The notes under the pieces: generated by a model
What the model saw: only the letters and a program-made list of their open reading frames with translations
What the model was told of the DNA's origin: nothing
Databases searched by the model: none
Made by a program: the position numbers and the translations under genes
Source of the DNA: Fibrobacterota bacterium
Lineage (GTDB): Bacteria > Fibrobacterota > Fibrobacteria > UBA11236
Reading direction: 5' to 3'
Assembly: GCA_019509785.1 (NCBI GenBank)
Contig: JAEKLQ010000033.1
Coordinates: 1 to 64,000 of the forward strand
DNA length: 64,000 nt
In this document: in pieces, positions 15,714 to 26,554 of the stretch
Position numbering within the stretch: the first letter of the stretch is position 1
Layout: each line of letters opens with the position of its first letter

Positions 15714-16985
15714 CTATAGGCGTTTCCGGACCGCTTGCGCGTGGTGGTGGAAGCCTTCCGCATCGGCCAGGGCGGCGATGTCCTTCCCGTGGCGGGCGAG
15801 GGCGCGCGGCGAATAGCGGATGAGGCTGGTGCGCTTGTAGAAATCGTACGTGCCCAGGGGCGAGAAGAAGCGCGCGGATCCATTAGTGGGTAACACGTGG
15901 TTGGGGCCCGCGAAATAATCCCCCACGGGCTCGGACGAATAAGGCCCTAAGAACAAAGCTCCGGCATTGCGGATTTTTGCCGCCTGGGCTTCGGGCCTGC
16001 GCGTGAGGATTTCCATATGCTCCGGGGCGATGAGGTTCGCCAAGGCGCAACCAAGCTCCCAACCGGGAACCACATAGATCCTCCCGAATCGTTCCAAGCT
16101 CTTTTCCAGGATGGCCCGCTTCGGGGAGCCTTCGACTTGTTGGGCGACGCAATCGGCCACCGCCCGGGCGACGTCCGCCGAGGTCGTGATGCAAATGGCT
16201 GCCTCGTATCCCGACCCATGTTCGGCCTGGGAAAGCAGATCGGCGGCCACCCAATCGGGATCGGCGCTTTCGTCGCACATGACCAGGATCTCCGAAGGCC
16301 CGGCGATCATGTCGATGTCCACCGTTCCGAACACTTCCTTCTTCGCCAGCGCGGCGAATACGTTTCCCGGGCCCACGATCTTATCCACCCGCGGCACCTT
16401 GGCCGTCCCGTAGGCCAGCATGCCGATGGCCTGGGCCCCGCCGATACGGTAGATCTCGGTGATGCGGAGTTCCCGGGCGACGAAGGCGAGGGTCGGATGC
16501 AAGCCCCCGGGAGCCGGCGTCACGACGGCTATCTCCTTCACGCCGGCTACCCGGGCGGGCACGGCGTTCATGATCAAGGTGGACGGATAGATGCCGGCGC
16601 CGCCGGGAACGTAGACGCCGACGCGGGCCAAAGGCCGGATGATTTGGCCCAGGATCTCGCCGTCCTTGCCTTTGAATTCCCACGACTTCTCGGCTTGGCG
16701 TTCATGGAAGTCGCGTACGTTGGCGATAGCCTTGCGGAGGGCGCGCTTCAAGCCCGCATCGAGGCCCGATGCCTTCTTGTCGATCTCGGATGGGGAAACC
16801 GCGAGCTGACCCTTGAGCCCGTCATGCTTGCGGGCGTATTCCAACGCGGCGGCATGCCCGCGCGCCTTGATGTCCTTGAGGATGTTTTGGACGATGGCTG
16901 CGATGGCGGGCGTGGGGGCGGGTTCGCGGCCGGTAATGGTCCGCACGTCGGGATGCTTGAGGGAATTGACCGCCACGATCTTCAT
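15714..16985 (-). CDS. hisD: Histidinol dehydrogenase
   Basis: 423 residues, the usual length. Zinc-dependent, NAD-linked oxidation of L-histidinol to L-histidine, the last two steps of histidine synthesis. Family landmarks are YVPGG, GGAQAIGMLAYGT, KIVGPGN, DMIAGPSE, QAEHG and APEHMEI, the last two carrying active-site and zinc residues. The start at 16985 is preceded by AAGGATGG. No other his gene is adjacent, so the pathway genes are dispersed. Confidence 0.95.
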   Translation of the reverse strand: MKIVAVNSLKHPDVRTITGREPAPTPAIAAIVQNILKDIKARGHAAALEYARKHDGLKGQLAVSPSEIDKKASGLDAGLKRALRKAIANVRDFHERQAEKSWEFKGKDGEILGQIIRPLARVGVYVPGGAGIYPSTLIMNAVPARVAGVKEIAVVTPAPGGLHPTLAFVARELRITEIYRIGGAQAIGMLAYGTAKVPRVDKIVGPGNVFAALAKKEVFGTVDIDMIAGPSEILVMCDESADPDWVAADLLSQAEHGSGYEAAICITTSADVARAVADCVAQQVEGSPKRAILEKSLERFGRIYVVPGWELGCALANLIAPEHMEILTRRPEAQAAKIRNAGALFLGPYSSEPVGDYFAGPNHVLPTNGSARFFSPLGTYDFYKRTSLIRYSPRALARHGKDIAALADAEGFHHHAQAVRKRL

Positions 16986-17143
16986 CGAAATACCATCCTT
17001 AAGATGCGTCCGGGGGAATCGCCTGGGGCCCGGAACCGGCCCTAAATGTGCCACACTTCCCCCGATAATCCAAGCGCGGGAAAACGATTAGATTTTGGAA
17101 ACGTTCTCCGATCCCCGCCTTCGGATACGACGTTCGAGAAATT

Positions 17144-18322
17144 ATGGACATGAAAAAGAAATCCGCGTCGTTCATTGTAAGCGCGGCGATTTGGGTAACC
17201 CTCGGTTTGACGGCTTGCCTCTTCGATTCCAGTGACTCCGATAAACACAAGCCCCTATGGCATGCCGTTTTGGGCGATACGGTAGGAGTATCTTCCGACC
17301 CGGACTTCGCCTCGAGTACTTCCGATTCCGGATTAGTCGTTGCATGGGCCCGTAATGATCCTGGCGTCCCTTACCTTCATAGCATCGTGGTGCAACGGAT
17401 GGACCCTCGAGGGTCATTAGTGTCGCAGTCCTATTGGAACTATCCGGAATCCGTTTCTATCCTCGGAGCCCCTCGCATCTCCGCATATGCCGATGGCGGA
17501 TTGGTCTGCGCCTGGGTGGCCGCCAACAGGACCGGGCTAGGCGGAACCGTGGTAGTGAAATTGATGAGACCGGAGTCCGGGCTACCTGACCCCATCGAAG
17601 TAAATGTGCCGGGCGTACCTTGGGTCTACCGCGCCAATGTTATGGCGCTGCCGGATTCCGGTTACCTGATCGGAGTCGAAGGCGGAAGTGGAATTTGGAC
17701 GAGCCGCTTCCGTCCGGACGGAACCCCGATTGGACGGGTTTGGGCCAAGACCGACAAGGACTTCCCGAATAGCATCGAATTCGAATCGCGCCCCGGAGGG
17801 GGCTGGTTCACGTTCTGGGTAGAGTCCGAAAAATCGGCACTGGGCTCGGATAGCGAAACCGTTCATTGGCAGGCTTTTGATGCGGAGGGCGGAGAAGTCG
17901 GGTCCGAGAGGGAGAATAAGATAAAGTCCGTTGATGTCTTCAGCCGCATGCAAACGCAAACCTTAGGCGGAGGCCGCCTCCTGATCCAAATCGGGGAGCC
18001 ATATAGCCCAGCGGTACTGATGGGGATCACCTCCGGGGGCGAGATCGACCCGGACCTTTCCGCGTCAGATGAACCGGAGGCGGCCGGAATCGTATGCGAC
18101 TCCGTCCGCTCCCGATGTTATGGATTGGTCCCGACCGGCATCGCAAGGCTTGATGCGAATTTCCATGTCCAATCGATCAGGAGCCTACCCGAGGGCATGG
18201 AGATTTTCCCGACCATGCGAATTGATGCTTTGGGCCGGCTGATCCTGATCGGACGAGGCGACTATCGCCGACCCGCCTGGGAACAGCGCGCCTTGCAAGT
18301 CTGGACCATCGCGCCTTTCTAG
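17144..18322 (+). CDS. Lipoprotein of unknown function
   Basis: 392 residues. An N-terminal signal (KKKSASFIVSAAIWVTLG) ends in LTAC, so it is lipid-anchored. The rest is beta-rich with repeated patterns of PDSGYLIGVEGG, RPGGGWFTFWVES and DALGRLILIGRG kind, which resemble a beta-propeller of loosely repeated blades. No catalytic motif is evident. An ATG two codons later (17150) is an equally good start. Its stop overlaps the converging methyltransferase stop by three bases. Confidence 0.7.
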   Translation: MDMKKKSASFIVSAAIWVTLGLTACLFDSSDSDKHKPLWHAVLGDTVGVSSDPDFASSTSDSGLVVAWARNDPGVPYLHSIVVQRMDPRGSLVSQSYWNYPESVSILGAPRISAYADGGLVCAWVAANRTGLGGTVVVKLMRPESGLPDPIEVNVPGVPWVYRANVMALPDSGYLIGVEGGSGIWTSRFRPDGTPIGRVWAKTDKDFPNSIEFESRPGGGWFTFWVESEKSALGSDSETVHWQAFDAEGGEVGSERENKIKSVDVFSRMQTQTLGGGRLLIQIGEPYSPAVLMGITSGGEIDPDLSASDEPEAAGIVCDSVRSRCYGLVPTGIARLDANFHVQSIRSLPEGMEIFPTMRIDALGRLILIGRGDYRRPAWEQRALQVWTIAPF

Positions 18323-19092
18323 GTTTCCCCGGGCTTCACCGCCTTGAACCGCAACCTCGTATAGTCCGCCGTCCACTTGCCGTCCGGACCTTGCAGAACC
18401 GGGCGCAGATCCTCCTGGACCTCATCGAGGAAGGCCCCTCGCTCCGCAGGCGCGATGGGCTTCATGAAATTCTCCGCGAAGGTCTCCAGCCAGGCGCGGA
18501 GATCCTTGGGCAGAGGCGTGGGCCGCGGGAATACCTCGCAGCTTTCCACCGCGAAGCCGCGCTCCCGCAATCGGGCGGAGTATTCCGATGCCGAGGCGAA
18601 ATACCAGGGATTGTGGTCTTCTATGCGGATTCCCCGGCGGGACAAGGCCCTTTCCAGGCCGCCGCGGACAATCGCCACGCATCCCTCTCCCCCGCACTCC
18701 CCCACGAACCGGCCGACCGGTTTCAAGGCGCGCCAGACGCCGTCGATGGCGGCGTCTGGGTCCTTCATCCAATGTAGGGTGGCATTGCTGAAGACCGCGT
18801 CGAACTCGCCATCGAATCCCAGGCGTTGCGCATCGGCCACACGCGCATCGAGACCTAACTTACGGGCCCCCTCCACCTGGGCCGCGCTTGCGTCCACGCC
18901 CACCACGGCGCAACCGAGGTCGGCGAGCTTTTTGGTAAGGAACCCGTCGCCGCAGCCCAGATCGAGGATGCGTTCGCCGGGCATGGGCGCGAGCAACTCG
19001 ACCACGGGCGCGCCCAGTTCGGCGACGAAACGGGCATTGGCGACATAACGGGCCGGGTCCCAGGTTTGGGGCATGGGGAGAGCGTCTTCCAT
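18319..19092 (-). CDS. Class I SAM-dependent methyltransferase
   Basis: 257 residues. The SAM-binding motif I is RILDLGCGDGFL (41-52), followed by an acidic strand end (VVGVDAS) and VFSNATLHWMKDP. The HWMKDP segment and overall length resemble the trans-aconitate or small-molecule methyltransferase group, but the substrate is not known. The start lies eight bases after the cimA stop, so the two are probably cotranscribed. Confidence 0.8.
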   Translation of the reverse strand: MEDALPMPQTWDPARYVANARFVAELGAPVVELLAPMPGERILDLGCGDGFLTKKLADLGCAVVGVDASAAQVEGARKLGLDARVADAQRLGFDGEFDAVFSNATLHWMKDPDAAIDGVWRALKPVGRFVGECGGEGCVAIVRGGLERALSRRGIRIEDHNPWYFASASEYSARLRERGFAVESCEVFPRPTPLPKDLRAWLETFAENFMKPIAPAERGAFLDEVQEDLRPVLQGPDGKWTADYTRLRFKAVKPGET

Positions 19093-19099
19093 GGCCGCC

Positions 19100-20674
<1,575 letters not shown>

Positions 20675-20727
20675 AAGACCTTTCCCGGCCGAACCTCGGA
20701 ACCCAAGAGGGGCTTGCGCCGGAGCGC

Positions 20728-20760
20728 AAAAAAAAAGCCCGCTTCCTGAGGAGCGGGCTT
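20728..20760 (-). terminator. Intrinsic terminator in the cimA leader (attenuator)
   Basis: On the minus strand AAGCCCGCT pairs with AGCGGGCTT around an eight-base loop and is followed by nine T. It ends about 50 bases before the cimA start. Its 5' arm includes CCGCTCC (20750-20756), complementary to GGAGCGG at 20790-20796 in the leader reading frame, so an alternative antiterminator stem is possible. Confidence 0.8.
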
Positions 20761-20782
20761 AGCCGTTGGCTGTGGGTAATCC

Positions 20783-20848
20783 CTAGGCGCCGCTCCGCTC
20801 GTTATCGATGCTAATAATTCGAATGCGGGCGATTGCGCGAAGGGCCAT
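20783..20848 (-). CDS. Isoleucine-rich leader peptide upstream of cimA
   Basis: A 21-residue open frame (ATG at 20848, TAG at 20783-20785) has isoleucine at positions 6, 9, 11, 12 and 14. It ends 23 bases before the intrinsic terminator in front of cimA. That is the classical layout of transcription attenuation by ribosome stalling on isoleucine codons. The ATG sits six bases after a -10-like TACCTT, hinting at a leaderless transcript. An in-frame GTG 15 bases upstream (20863) with AGGGGAGG at eight bases is an alternative start if the promoter lies further away. Confidence 0.65.
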   Translation of the reverse strand: MALRAIARIRIISIDNERSGA

Positions 20849-20854
20849 GCAGCA

Positions 20855-20884
20855 AAGGTACACCGGACCGGCCTCCCCTGTCAA
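20855..20884 (-). promoter_or_regulatory. Promoter of the cimA leader transcript
   Basis: A perfect TTGACA (20879-20884) is followed after 18 bases by TACCTT (20855-20860), and six bases later by the leader ATG. The -10 keeps the key first, second and last bases of TATAAT. Confidence 0.5.
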
Positions 20885-20911
20885 CGGGGGCCCGGAAACG
20901 AGCCCAATCCC

Positions 20912-21580
20912 TCAGGGAGAAGCCTTTTGGGCCACGACCAGGGCCTGCTTTCCTAAAAAGCGCCAGAGCGGGGGCAGTGCGAGGTATACGCGCACCAGGA
21001 AGCCCCAATGCGGCAGGCGGCTCTTGGTGGTGTACGGGAGGAATGCGGGGATCACCTTAATGGGGCGGAAACCGGCCATGATGCAGGCCTCCACCACGGC
21101 CTTCTCGGTGAGGGGCACTTGATGATCGAAGAAGTCCCAATACTCGCGATACGCGAAGCGGATGTTGGGCATGAGGACGACGATGCGCCCGCCCGGCTTG
21201 AGGGCGCGGTGCACTTCGCGCAGCAGTTCCATCACCTGCGCCTTGTCGGCCAGATGCTCCAGCAGATTGCTGACGAAGACGGCGTCCAGGGTGCCGCTCC
21301 CGATCGAGGGCAGGGGCACCACGGGCGCGGTGATGACTTCGACTCCGGGGCCCGCGCAGGCCGCGGTGTCCGGATTCATATCGATGGCGATGCGCCGCTT
21401 GGCGCGGATGTGGTTGATGAATTCGCAGTAGCCCGCGCCCAGGTCCAGAACGGCGCCGTCGACGGGGAAGAAGCGCTGCAGCCAGCCGGCCAGGATGGCC
21501 CAGAGCTTATCCTTGGAAGCCTTCTCGCCGGGATTGAATCGGACGCGGTACAGCTCGCGGACGCCGTCGAGCGCTCCCAT
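20912..21580 (-). CDS. Class I SAM-dependent methyltransferase (glycan region)
   Basis: 222 residues. Motif I is AVLDLGAGYCEFI (43-55); NLLEHLADKAQVMELL and LKPGGRIVVLMPN follow in the usual order of the methyltransferase-11 group. The ATG at 21580, one base after the stop of the upstream membrane protein, has AAGGAAA before it. Probably translated with the GT-C-like gene; it may methylate a sugar or lipid-linked glycan. Confidence 0.8.
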   Translation of the reverse strand: MGALDGVRELYRVRFNPGEKASKDKLWAILAGWLQRFFPVDGAVLDLGAGYCEFINHIRAKRRIAIDMNPDTAACAGPGVEVITAPVVPLPSIGSGTLDAVFVSNLLEHLADKAQVMELLREVHRALKPGGRIVVLMPNIRFAYREYWDFFDHQVPLTEKAVVEACIMAGFRPIKVIPAFLPYTTKSRLPHWGFLVRVYLALPPLWRFLGKQALVVAQKASP

Positions 21581-21581
21581 C

Positions 21582-23246
21582 TCAGTTTCCTTTCCGCGCG
21601 GCGGCAGCGATGAATTGCCGCCATTCCGCATTGCCTAGCGGGAAGGGGCGAGAGGAAGCGCGGGCGCGCGGGTCGCCGCGGAAAGGTTCATGGCACGCGT
21701 TCTCCCCCTGCGGATTGCCGTGATCGACCACGCGCCAGGGGACGCGCGCGAAAGCGATGCGGGCCGTGCCGGAATCCAAAGCCGGGTAAGCCGAGGGTTG
21801 CAGCGAGCGGCGCCAGGGCAGGCCCGATTCCACCACGGCCCCGTCCCCTTGCACGTAGCAGGTGAAATCGTCCTTCTCATGGTGGGGATTGTCGTCGCGG
21901 ATCAGGGTGAAGAGCTTGAAACCCATGTATCCGAAGGTCGCGCCGGTCATCCGCTCCGGGGTGAGCGAACCCTTCCGTTCCAGCCGCTCGAAAGCGACGT
22001 CCGCCAAAGCGTTCTTGTCCATCAGCACCTTATATAGATAGGCATAGCCCACATTGAGGGCGAGGGCGGCCGCGCAGAGCGCGGGGGCGAAGGGCAGGGG
22101 CCTCGCATCCGCCGGGCGATCGCGCAAGGCGATCCACGTCGCCAAGAGGGCGGGCTCGGCCAGGTAATAATCCCACATGAATCCGAGCAAGGAGGAAATC
22201 GCCAGATAGGCCATGCCCAGGAAAAGATAGGCGTCCGGCTTCAGGCGCCGGCGATCGAGAAGCCATAGGGCGGCCAGCACGATCCCGGTGAGCAGGATCT
22301 GGAGGCGGCCGCCACGGTCCAGGGATCCGATGAGAGGGGTCTGGAACCAGACCAGGGATGCCCGGGATCCGAAGGCGAGGAGAAGCAGGGCGAGCGAAGC
22401 CGCCAGGGGAAGCAAGGGCCGGCTCAGATTGGCGCGCAGCGCTTCCAGGGGCCGGACGCCTCCCACGGCGATGCCCGCCAGGGAGAGAAAGCCCGCGCCC
22501 AGGAGTTGGGCCACGGCGATCTGGCGCGCTACCAGCCCGGCTTGTTTCGAGGAGGCCGGAAGCACATGCAGGTTGGCGTTGAACCAATTTACGTTCATCG
22601 CGGCGCGGAGCGCCGCCAAGGCGAGCAGGGAGAGGATCAGGTAGATCGCCACGCGCGCATCGGGCTTGCGGCCCGCGCGCAGGGCCATGGCGGAATCGAA
22701 GAGCGGAAGGGCGAAGAGGACCAGGCCGTTCTGCCGATCGGAGATCGCCAAGGTAGCCAGCAGGAAGAAGAGCCCCAGGCGGCCGGAGCGGTAGGCGAAG
22801 AGGGCGCCCAGGAAGCAGGCCAAGGTGGGCAAGGCCCCGTGGTAGTCCAAGGACTTGTGCAGGTAGAGGGGAAACGTGGCCGTTACCATGGCCCAACCGG
22901 CCGAGGGCCAGGGGCCGAAGCGATCGCGGAAGAGGGCGTAGAAAAGGATGAAAACGGCGGCCGCGAAGAGGGCGAGCAGGCCGTAGGTGGCGAGGTAGAA
23001 GTTCCCCGTCAGCAGGTAGACGGCCGAGCTCGCGGCCGTGAGGAAGGCGTTGTGCGGACCGATGAAATCGTGGGTGAAGAGGCGCCCGCGGGCCACGGTC
23101 TCCGCCACGCTTTCCATATAGGCGAAATCGTCCCCGCGGGTATAGGTCCCGTGATAGCACAAGGCCTGGTAGAGGGCCAGGTAGATCGCGAAAGCGGCCA
23201 GGAAGGCCGGTTCCAGAAAGCGCGGGCGTGCGGCATTCTCCGGCAT
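21582..23246 (-). CDS. Polytopic GT-C-like membrane protein, paralog 1
   Basis: 554 residues with about ten hydrophobic segments. The first periplasmic loop has RGDDFAYMESV; an acidic pair after the first helix is typical of GT-C glycosyltransferases that use polyprenyl-phosphate sugars. The C-terminal soluble part contains VVESGLPWRR and FARVPWRVVD. The same order and motifs recur in the gene at 24846-26549, so the two are paralogs. The start at 23246 has no ribosome site but a good promoter with leaderless spacing; the frame is open further upstream, where it runs into the divergent gene. Confidence 0.75.
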   Translation of the reverse strand: MPENAARPRFLEPAFLAAFAIYLALYQALCYHGTYTRGDDFAYMESVAETVARGRLFTHDFIGPHNAFLTAASSAVYLLTGNFYLATYGLLALFAAAVFILFYALFRDRFGPWPSAGWAMVTATFPLYLHKSLDYHGALPTLACFLGALFAYRSGRLGLFFLLATLAISDRQNGLVLFALPLFDSAMALRAGRKPDARVAIYLILSLLALAALRAAMNVNWFNANLHVLPASSKQAGLVARQIAVAQLLGAGFLSLAGIAVGGVRPLEALRANLSRPLLPLAASLALLLLAFGSRASLVWFQTPLIGSLDRGGRLQILLTGIVLAALWLLDRRRLKPDAYLFLGMAYLAISSLLGFMWDYYLAEPALLATWIALRDRPADARPLPFAPALCAAALALNVGYAYLYKVLMDKNALADVAFERLERKGSLTPERMTGATFGYMGFKLFTLIRDDNPHHEKDDFTCYVQGDGAVVESGLPWRRSLQPSAYPALDSGTARIAFARVPWRVVDHGNPQGENACHEPFRGDPRARASSRPFPLGNAEWRQFIAAAARKGN

Positions 23247-23252
23247 GGGGAG

Positions 23253-23281
23253 ATTGTAGGACCCGATCCGCCGCGGATCAA
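23253..23281 (-). promoter_or_regulatory. Promoter of the GT-C-like paralog 1 gene, leaderless spacing
   Basis: TTGATC (23276-23281), 17 bases, then TACAAT (23253-23258), then exactly six bases to the ATG. Transcription would begin at the start codon. Confidence 0.55.
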
Positions 23282-23319
23282 GGAGGACGCGTTGCGCGGC
23301 GATCCGGGCGGATGCGACA

Positions 23320-24849
23320 ATGGCGGTGGACCCAACCATGACCGCGCCTCCGCATTCCCCGCCGGCTACCACCTTACGGGCCGATCCGGCGGCCCTCACG
23401 CCGGCCGGTTGCTATGCCTATTTCCTGATCAAGTACCATTCCCCCGCCTACGCCGCGGTCGGCTTGCTGGCCTTGGCCGCCTTTTACTTCCTCTATCTGC
23501 GCTGGGACCGGATGTCCCGCCCCTGGATGGGCCCGCTCGCCTTGGCAGCCACCTCGGCCGGCCTGTTGGGGTTGGGCTACTGGCAATTCGCGCAGTTCGC
23601 CGATCAGGGCGATCTCGACCAGTCCCATTACGCCAATTACCTGTGGAACATCGCGCACGGGAATTTGCATTACGCATATCACGGGATGAATATGTGGGCC
23701 GTGCACGCGCAATACTCCAGCGTCCTCTGGATCCCGGTCCTACTATGGATCGGGCCCGTGGGCCTTAAGCTGGGCCAAGGGTTTTGCCTCGTCGCCGCGG
23801 CCCTGTTGGCGGCCCGCCGCCATCGCTCCCGCCCGGACTTCGCCGCCTGGGCCGCCGCCGCCCTGCTCCTCACCCCCGCCGTCGCGTCGCAATTCTTCTA
23901 CGGCTTCCATCCGGAATTCATCGCCACGCCCGTCCTGGTCCTGGCCTTGGGAGCCTATCGCGAGGAAAAGCTGGGCCGCTTCCTGGCCTGCGCCCTCTTC
24001 CTGGCGTGCAGCAAGGAAGTCTTCACCCTGGCCGTCGGCGGCATCTTGCTGCTGGCCTGGATGGAAAGAAGATGTTGGAAGTGGATCCTCCTTCCGGGCC
24101 TGATCTGCGCCGCCGTGATGGGCCTGTACTGGTTCATCATCGTCCCCGCTTTCGCGCCCGAGGGGAATCAGCTCGGTTACCTCATGCCCGCCTCGATGGG
24201 GAGCCTGCTCGGGAACCTCTGGAGGCCGCATACCACGGCCTATTTCCTGCATCTCTATGGGCCCATGCTTCCGCTGTTGATCCATATGCCGCGGCGATAC
24301 CTCATCCTCCCGGTTCCCTTGATGCTGTTCTACGCCGTATTCCCCGATCCCGCCTTCATGATGATGTGGGTCTGCTACGCCTTCCCTTTGGTGTTCCTGG
24401 CCGCGGCCGGGCTGGTGCTTGAGAAAGACGCCGCGCAACGCGTTCCCACGAGGGCCTTGGCGACGTGGGCCTGCGCGGCCTTGCTCAGCTATCCGCTCTG
24501 GCGCGAGAGCTTCAGCTTACCCCGGCCCAATCCCGCGCGGGAAGCGGTGGCGCATTTGGAAACCGTTATACCCGAATCCGCGGCGGTGGTCGTGAACGGA
24601 CCGTTCACCGCGCGCTTCACGGCCCGCGCGCGCGCCGAAGCCTTCGGCTGGAACCATCGCCCCCTGGAAGCCTATGACTACGCCATCCTCGACACGGCCT
24701 TCAAGCCGGACTGGCTCGTGAACGCCGACTCGCTGTCGCAAACCGCCGCGCGGCTTTCGGCGTCCCCGGCTTGGTCCCGCGAGTATTCGCAAGGCGGAGT
24801 GCTGCTGTTCCACCGCACCCGGATCCTGATCTTCCGCCGCACCCCTTAG
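23320..24849 (+). CDS. DUF2079 family polytopic membrane protein, copy 1
   Basis: 509 residues and about ten transmembrane segments. DUF2079 proteins are predicted GT-C-fold glycosyltransferases. Recognisable is the first-loop region FADQGDLDQSHYANYLWNIAHG with a following HAQYSSVLWIPVLLWIG, and later GFHPEF. An ATG at 23338 is an alternative start with GGTGGA upstream. It is flanked on both sides by leftward GT-C-like paralogs and overlaps the stop of the second by four bases. Confidence 0.8.
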   Translation: MAVDPTMTAPPHSPPATTLRADPAALTPAGCYAYFLIKYHSPAYAAVGLLALAAFYFLYLRWDRMSRPWMGPLALAATSAGLLGLGYWQFAQFADQGDLDQSHYANYLWNIAHGNLHYAYHGMNMWAVHAQYSSVLWIPVLLWIGPVGLKLGQGFCLVAAALLAARRHRSRPDFAAWAAAALLLTPAVASQFFYGFHPEFIATPVLVLALGAYREEKLGRFLACALFLACSKEVFTLAVGGILLLAWMERRCWKWILLPGLICAAVMGLYWFIIVPAFAPEGNQLGYLMPASMGSLLGNLWRPHTTAYFLHLYGPMLPLLIHMPRRYLILPVPLMLFYAVFPDPAFMMMWVCYAFPLVFLAAAGLVLEKDAAQRVPTRALATWACAALLSYPLWRESFSLPRPNPAREAVAHLETVIPESAAVVVNGPFTARFTARARAEAFGWNHRPLEAYDYAILDTAFKPDWLVNADSLSQTAARLSASPAWSREYSQGGVLLFHRTRILIFRRTP

Positions 24850-26549
24850 TTTCCGGAAACCTTTCCCTTCAGGGTCCGGATATACGCGTCCCATTCGCCA
24901 TCGTTCAGGGGATAGGAGGGCGCATGGAATTCCGGGTCCAGGCGCAAGGCCCGGCCCAGAGCGGCTTCTTCCGCTGCGGGACCATGGACGTCGACGACGC
25001 GGTAGGGCACGGTCGCGAAGCCGATGCGGCAAAAGCCCCCGGCCAGGGAATCGGCTCCGGACGGCAATTCGCGCTTGTAACCGCGGCGCCAAGGAAGGCC
25101 GGTCTCGACGATGATCCGATCGCGACGCACGTATCCCAGGAATCCCAATAGCAACCCGTCCGTTTGCCCGTCATGGGAGGCGTAGTAATCGAAAAGCTTC
25201 CATCCCAACTGGCCGAACGAGGCGCCGGTCATATCCTGGACGCGGGCGCGGCCTTCCCGCTCCAGATGTTCCAACTCCGCGATCGCCACCCGCTGCTTGT
25301 CGGATTGGACCTTGTACAGGTAGGCATATCCGCAGTCGGCGGCTAGAGCGAGGGCCAAGGCAACCACGACGTAGCTAGGCAGGGTCGGCGCAGGAGTTCC
25401 CTCCAGCGCCAACAACAAGGCCAGCACGGAAATCTCCAGGAAGTAATAGTCCCACCAAGTCCCGCGCAGGGAGGCGAGGAAGACGTAGGCCGCCATCAAG
25501 GCCAGATACGGGGAAGGCCGCAGCGTGCGGAAATCGAGGAGGGGCAAAAGGACGAGGAGGATCCAGGGAAGTGCGCGGTTGACCTGCGGCCAGCCGGCCA
25601 TTCCGAACAAGGGCGTATCGGTAAGCAATAAGGACGGGCCCCAGAATGGGATCAGGGCAAGGAGGCCCGCGGCCGCGAGGGCGGGCCATAACCACTTCCG
25701 GGATGCCGAGCTATCGGCAAAAGGAGGGCTAATGAATGCGCGGCTGATTAGGGCCAGGCCGATGGGTGCGCGGCCCTTGAAGGCCCGGCCGGCTACGCAT
25801 GACGCGATGGAAAGGCATCCAAGGGCCAGATAGGCGCCGACAGCCAGGGCCAGGATGGCATGGCCAGCCAGGGCGGCGAATGGCTCGCTGCGATAGGGTG
25901 CATGCGCGGCGGCGAAGGTCCGGTTCATCGAAAAGGCCAAGGCCGCGGCGGCGATGGCCCAGAGCGCGGTCCCCCGGGGTATCGCCCGGGTTACCCCTCT
26001 ACCATGCCCCGCCTCACGCAAGGCCTGCGCCCAGGGAAGGACCAGCAAGCAAACCTGGTTCTGCCGATTGGCGAAGGCCAGGAAGGCGGCCGCGAAGAAC
26101 CAGCCCCAACGCCGCGCCTCGAAGGCGATCAGGGCGATCAAGACCAGGTCGAGCGTGAAGAAGGCGGCGTGGAAATCGGAGGCCTTGGCGAAGAAGAGCG
26201 GGCAGGCGGCGACGGAGAGGGCCAGCAGGGCGGCATGGCCAGGTCGCAGGCGGGCCGCGAGCAGTCGGGCCAGTAAGGGATAGAAGGCCAGGGCGCAGAA
26301 GGCCTGGAAGCCCCAGGTGGCGGCCAGGAAGCTGCCGGTGAGGGCGTAGAGCAGGGCGCAGGCCGCGGAGAAGCAGGCCGCATAAGGCTCCAGCCAATCG
26401 TACGCATAGGGACGATGAGAGGCGAGGGTTCCCAGCACGCTCCGCAAGTAGCCGAAATCGTCCCCGGAAACCACGCCGGGATGGAAGCCGAGGGCGAAGT
26501 AGAAGAGGGCGTAGGCGGCCCAGCCCCACAGGTAAGGCCGCAGTCCCAC
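24846..26549 (-). CDS. Polytopic GT-C-like membrane protein, paralog 2
   Basis: 567 residues, same architecture as the gene at 21582-23246: a short first helix, SGDDFGYLRSVLG in the first loop, about ten helices, and a C-terminal part with IVETGLPWRRGYKR and IGFATVPYRVVDVHG. The shared motifs show a duplication with divergence. It follows the GT2 gene by five bases in a leftward operon (nucleotide-sugar dehydrogenase, epimerase, GT2, this gene), suggesting that it uses the product of that GT2. Confidence 0.75.
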   Translation of the reverse strand: MGLRPYLWGWAAYALFYFALGFHPGVVSGDDFGYLRSVLGTLASHRPYAYDWLEPYAACFSAACALLYALTGSFLAATWGFQAFCALAFYPLLARLLAARLRPGHAALLALSVAACPLFFAKASDFHAAFFTLDLVLIALIAFEARRWGWFFAAAFLAFANRQNQVCLLVLPWAQALREAGHGRGVTRAIPRGTALWAIAAAALAFSMNRTFAAAHAPYRSEPFAALAGHAILALAVGAYLALGCLSIASCVAGRAFKGRAPIGLALISRAFISPPFADSSASRKWLWPALAAAGLLALIPFWGPSLLLTDTPLFGMAGWPQVNRALPWILLVLLPLLDFRTLRPSPYLALMAAYVFLASLRGTWWDYYFLEISVLALLLALEGTPAPTLPSYVVVALALALAADCGYAYLYKVQSDKQRVAIAELEHLEREGRARVQDMTGASFGQLGWKLFDYYASHDGQTDGLLLGFLGYVRRDRIIVETGLPWRRGYKRELPSGADSLAGGFCRIGFATVPYRVVDVHGPAAEEAALGRALRLDPEFHAPSYPLNDGEWDAYIRTLKGKVSGN

Positions 26550-26554
26550 GGCGG

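Noticed and set aside
22506-23768. A 420-codon plus-strand frame crossing the GT-C-like and DUF2079 genes
   Set aside because: The product is charged and Gly/Arg-rich with no motif, while both overlapped genes show clear membrane-protein features.
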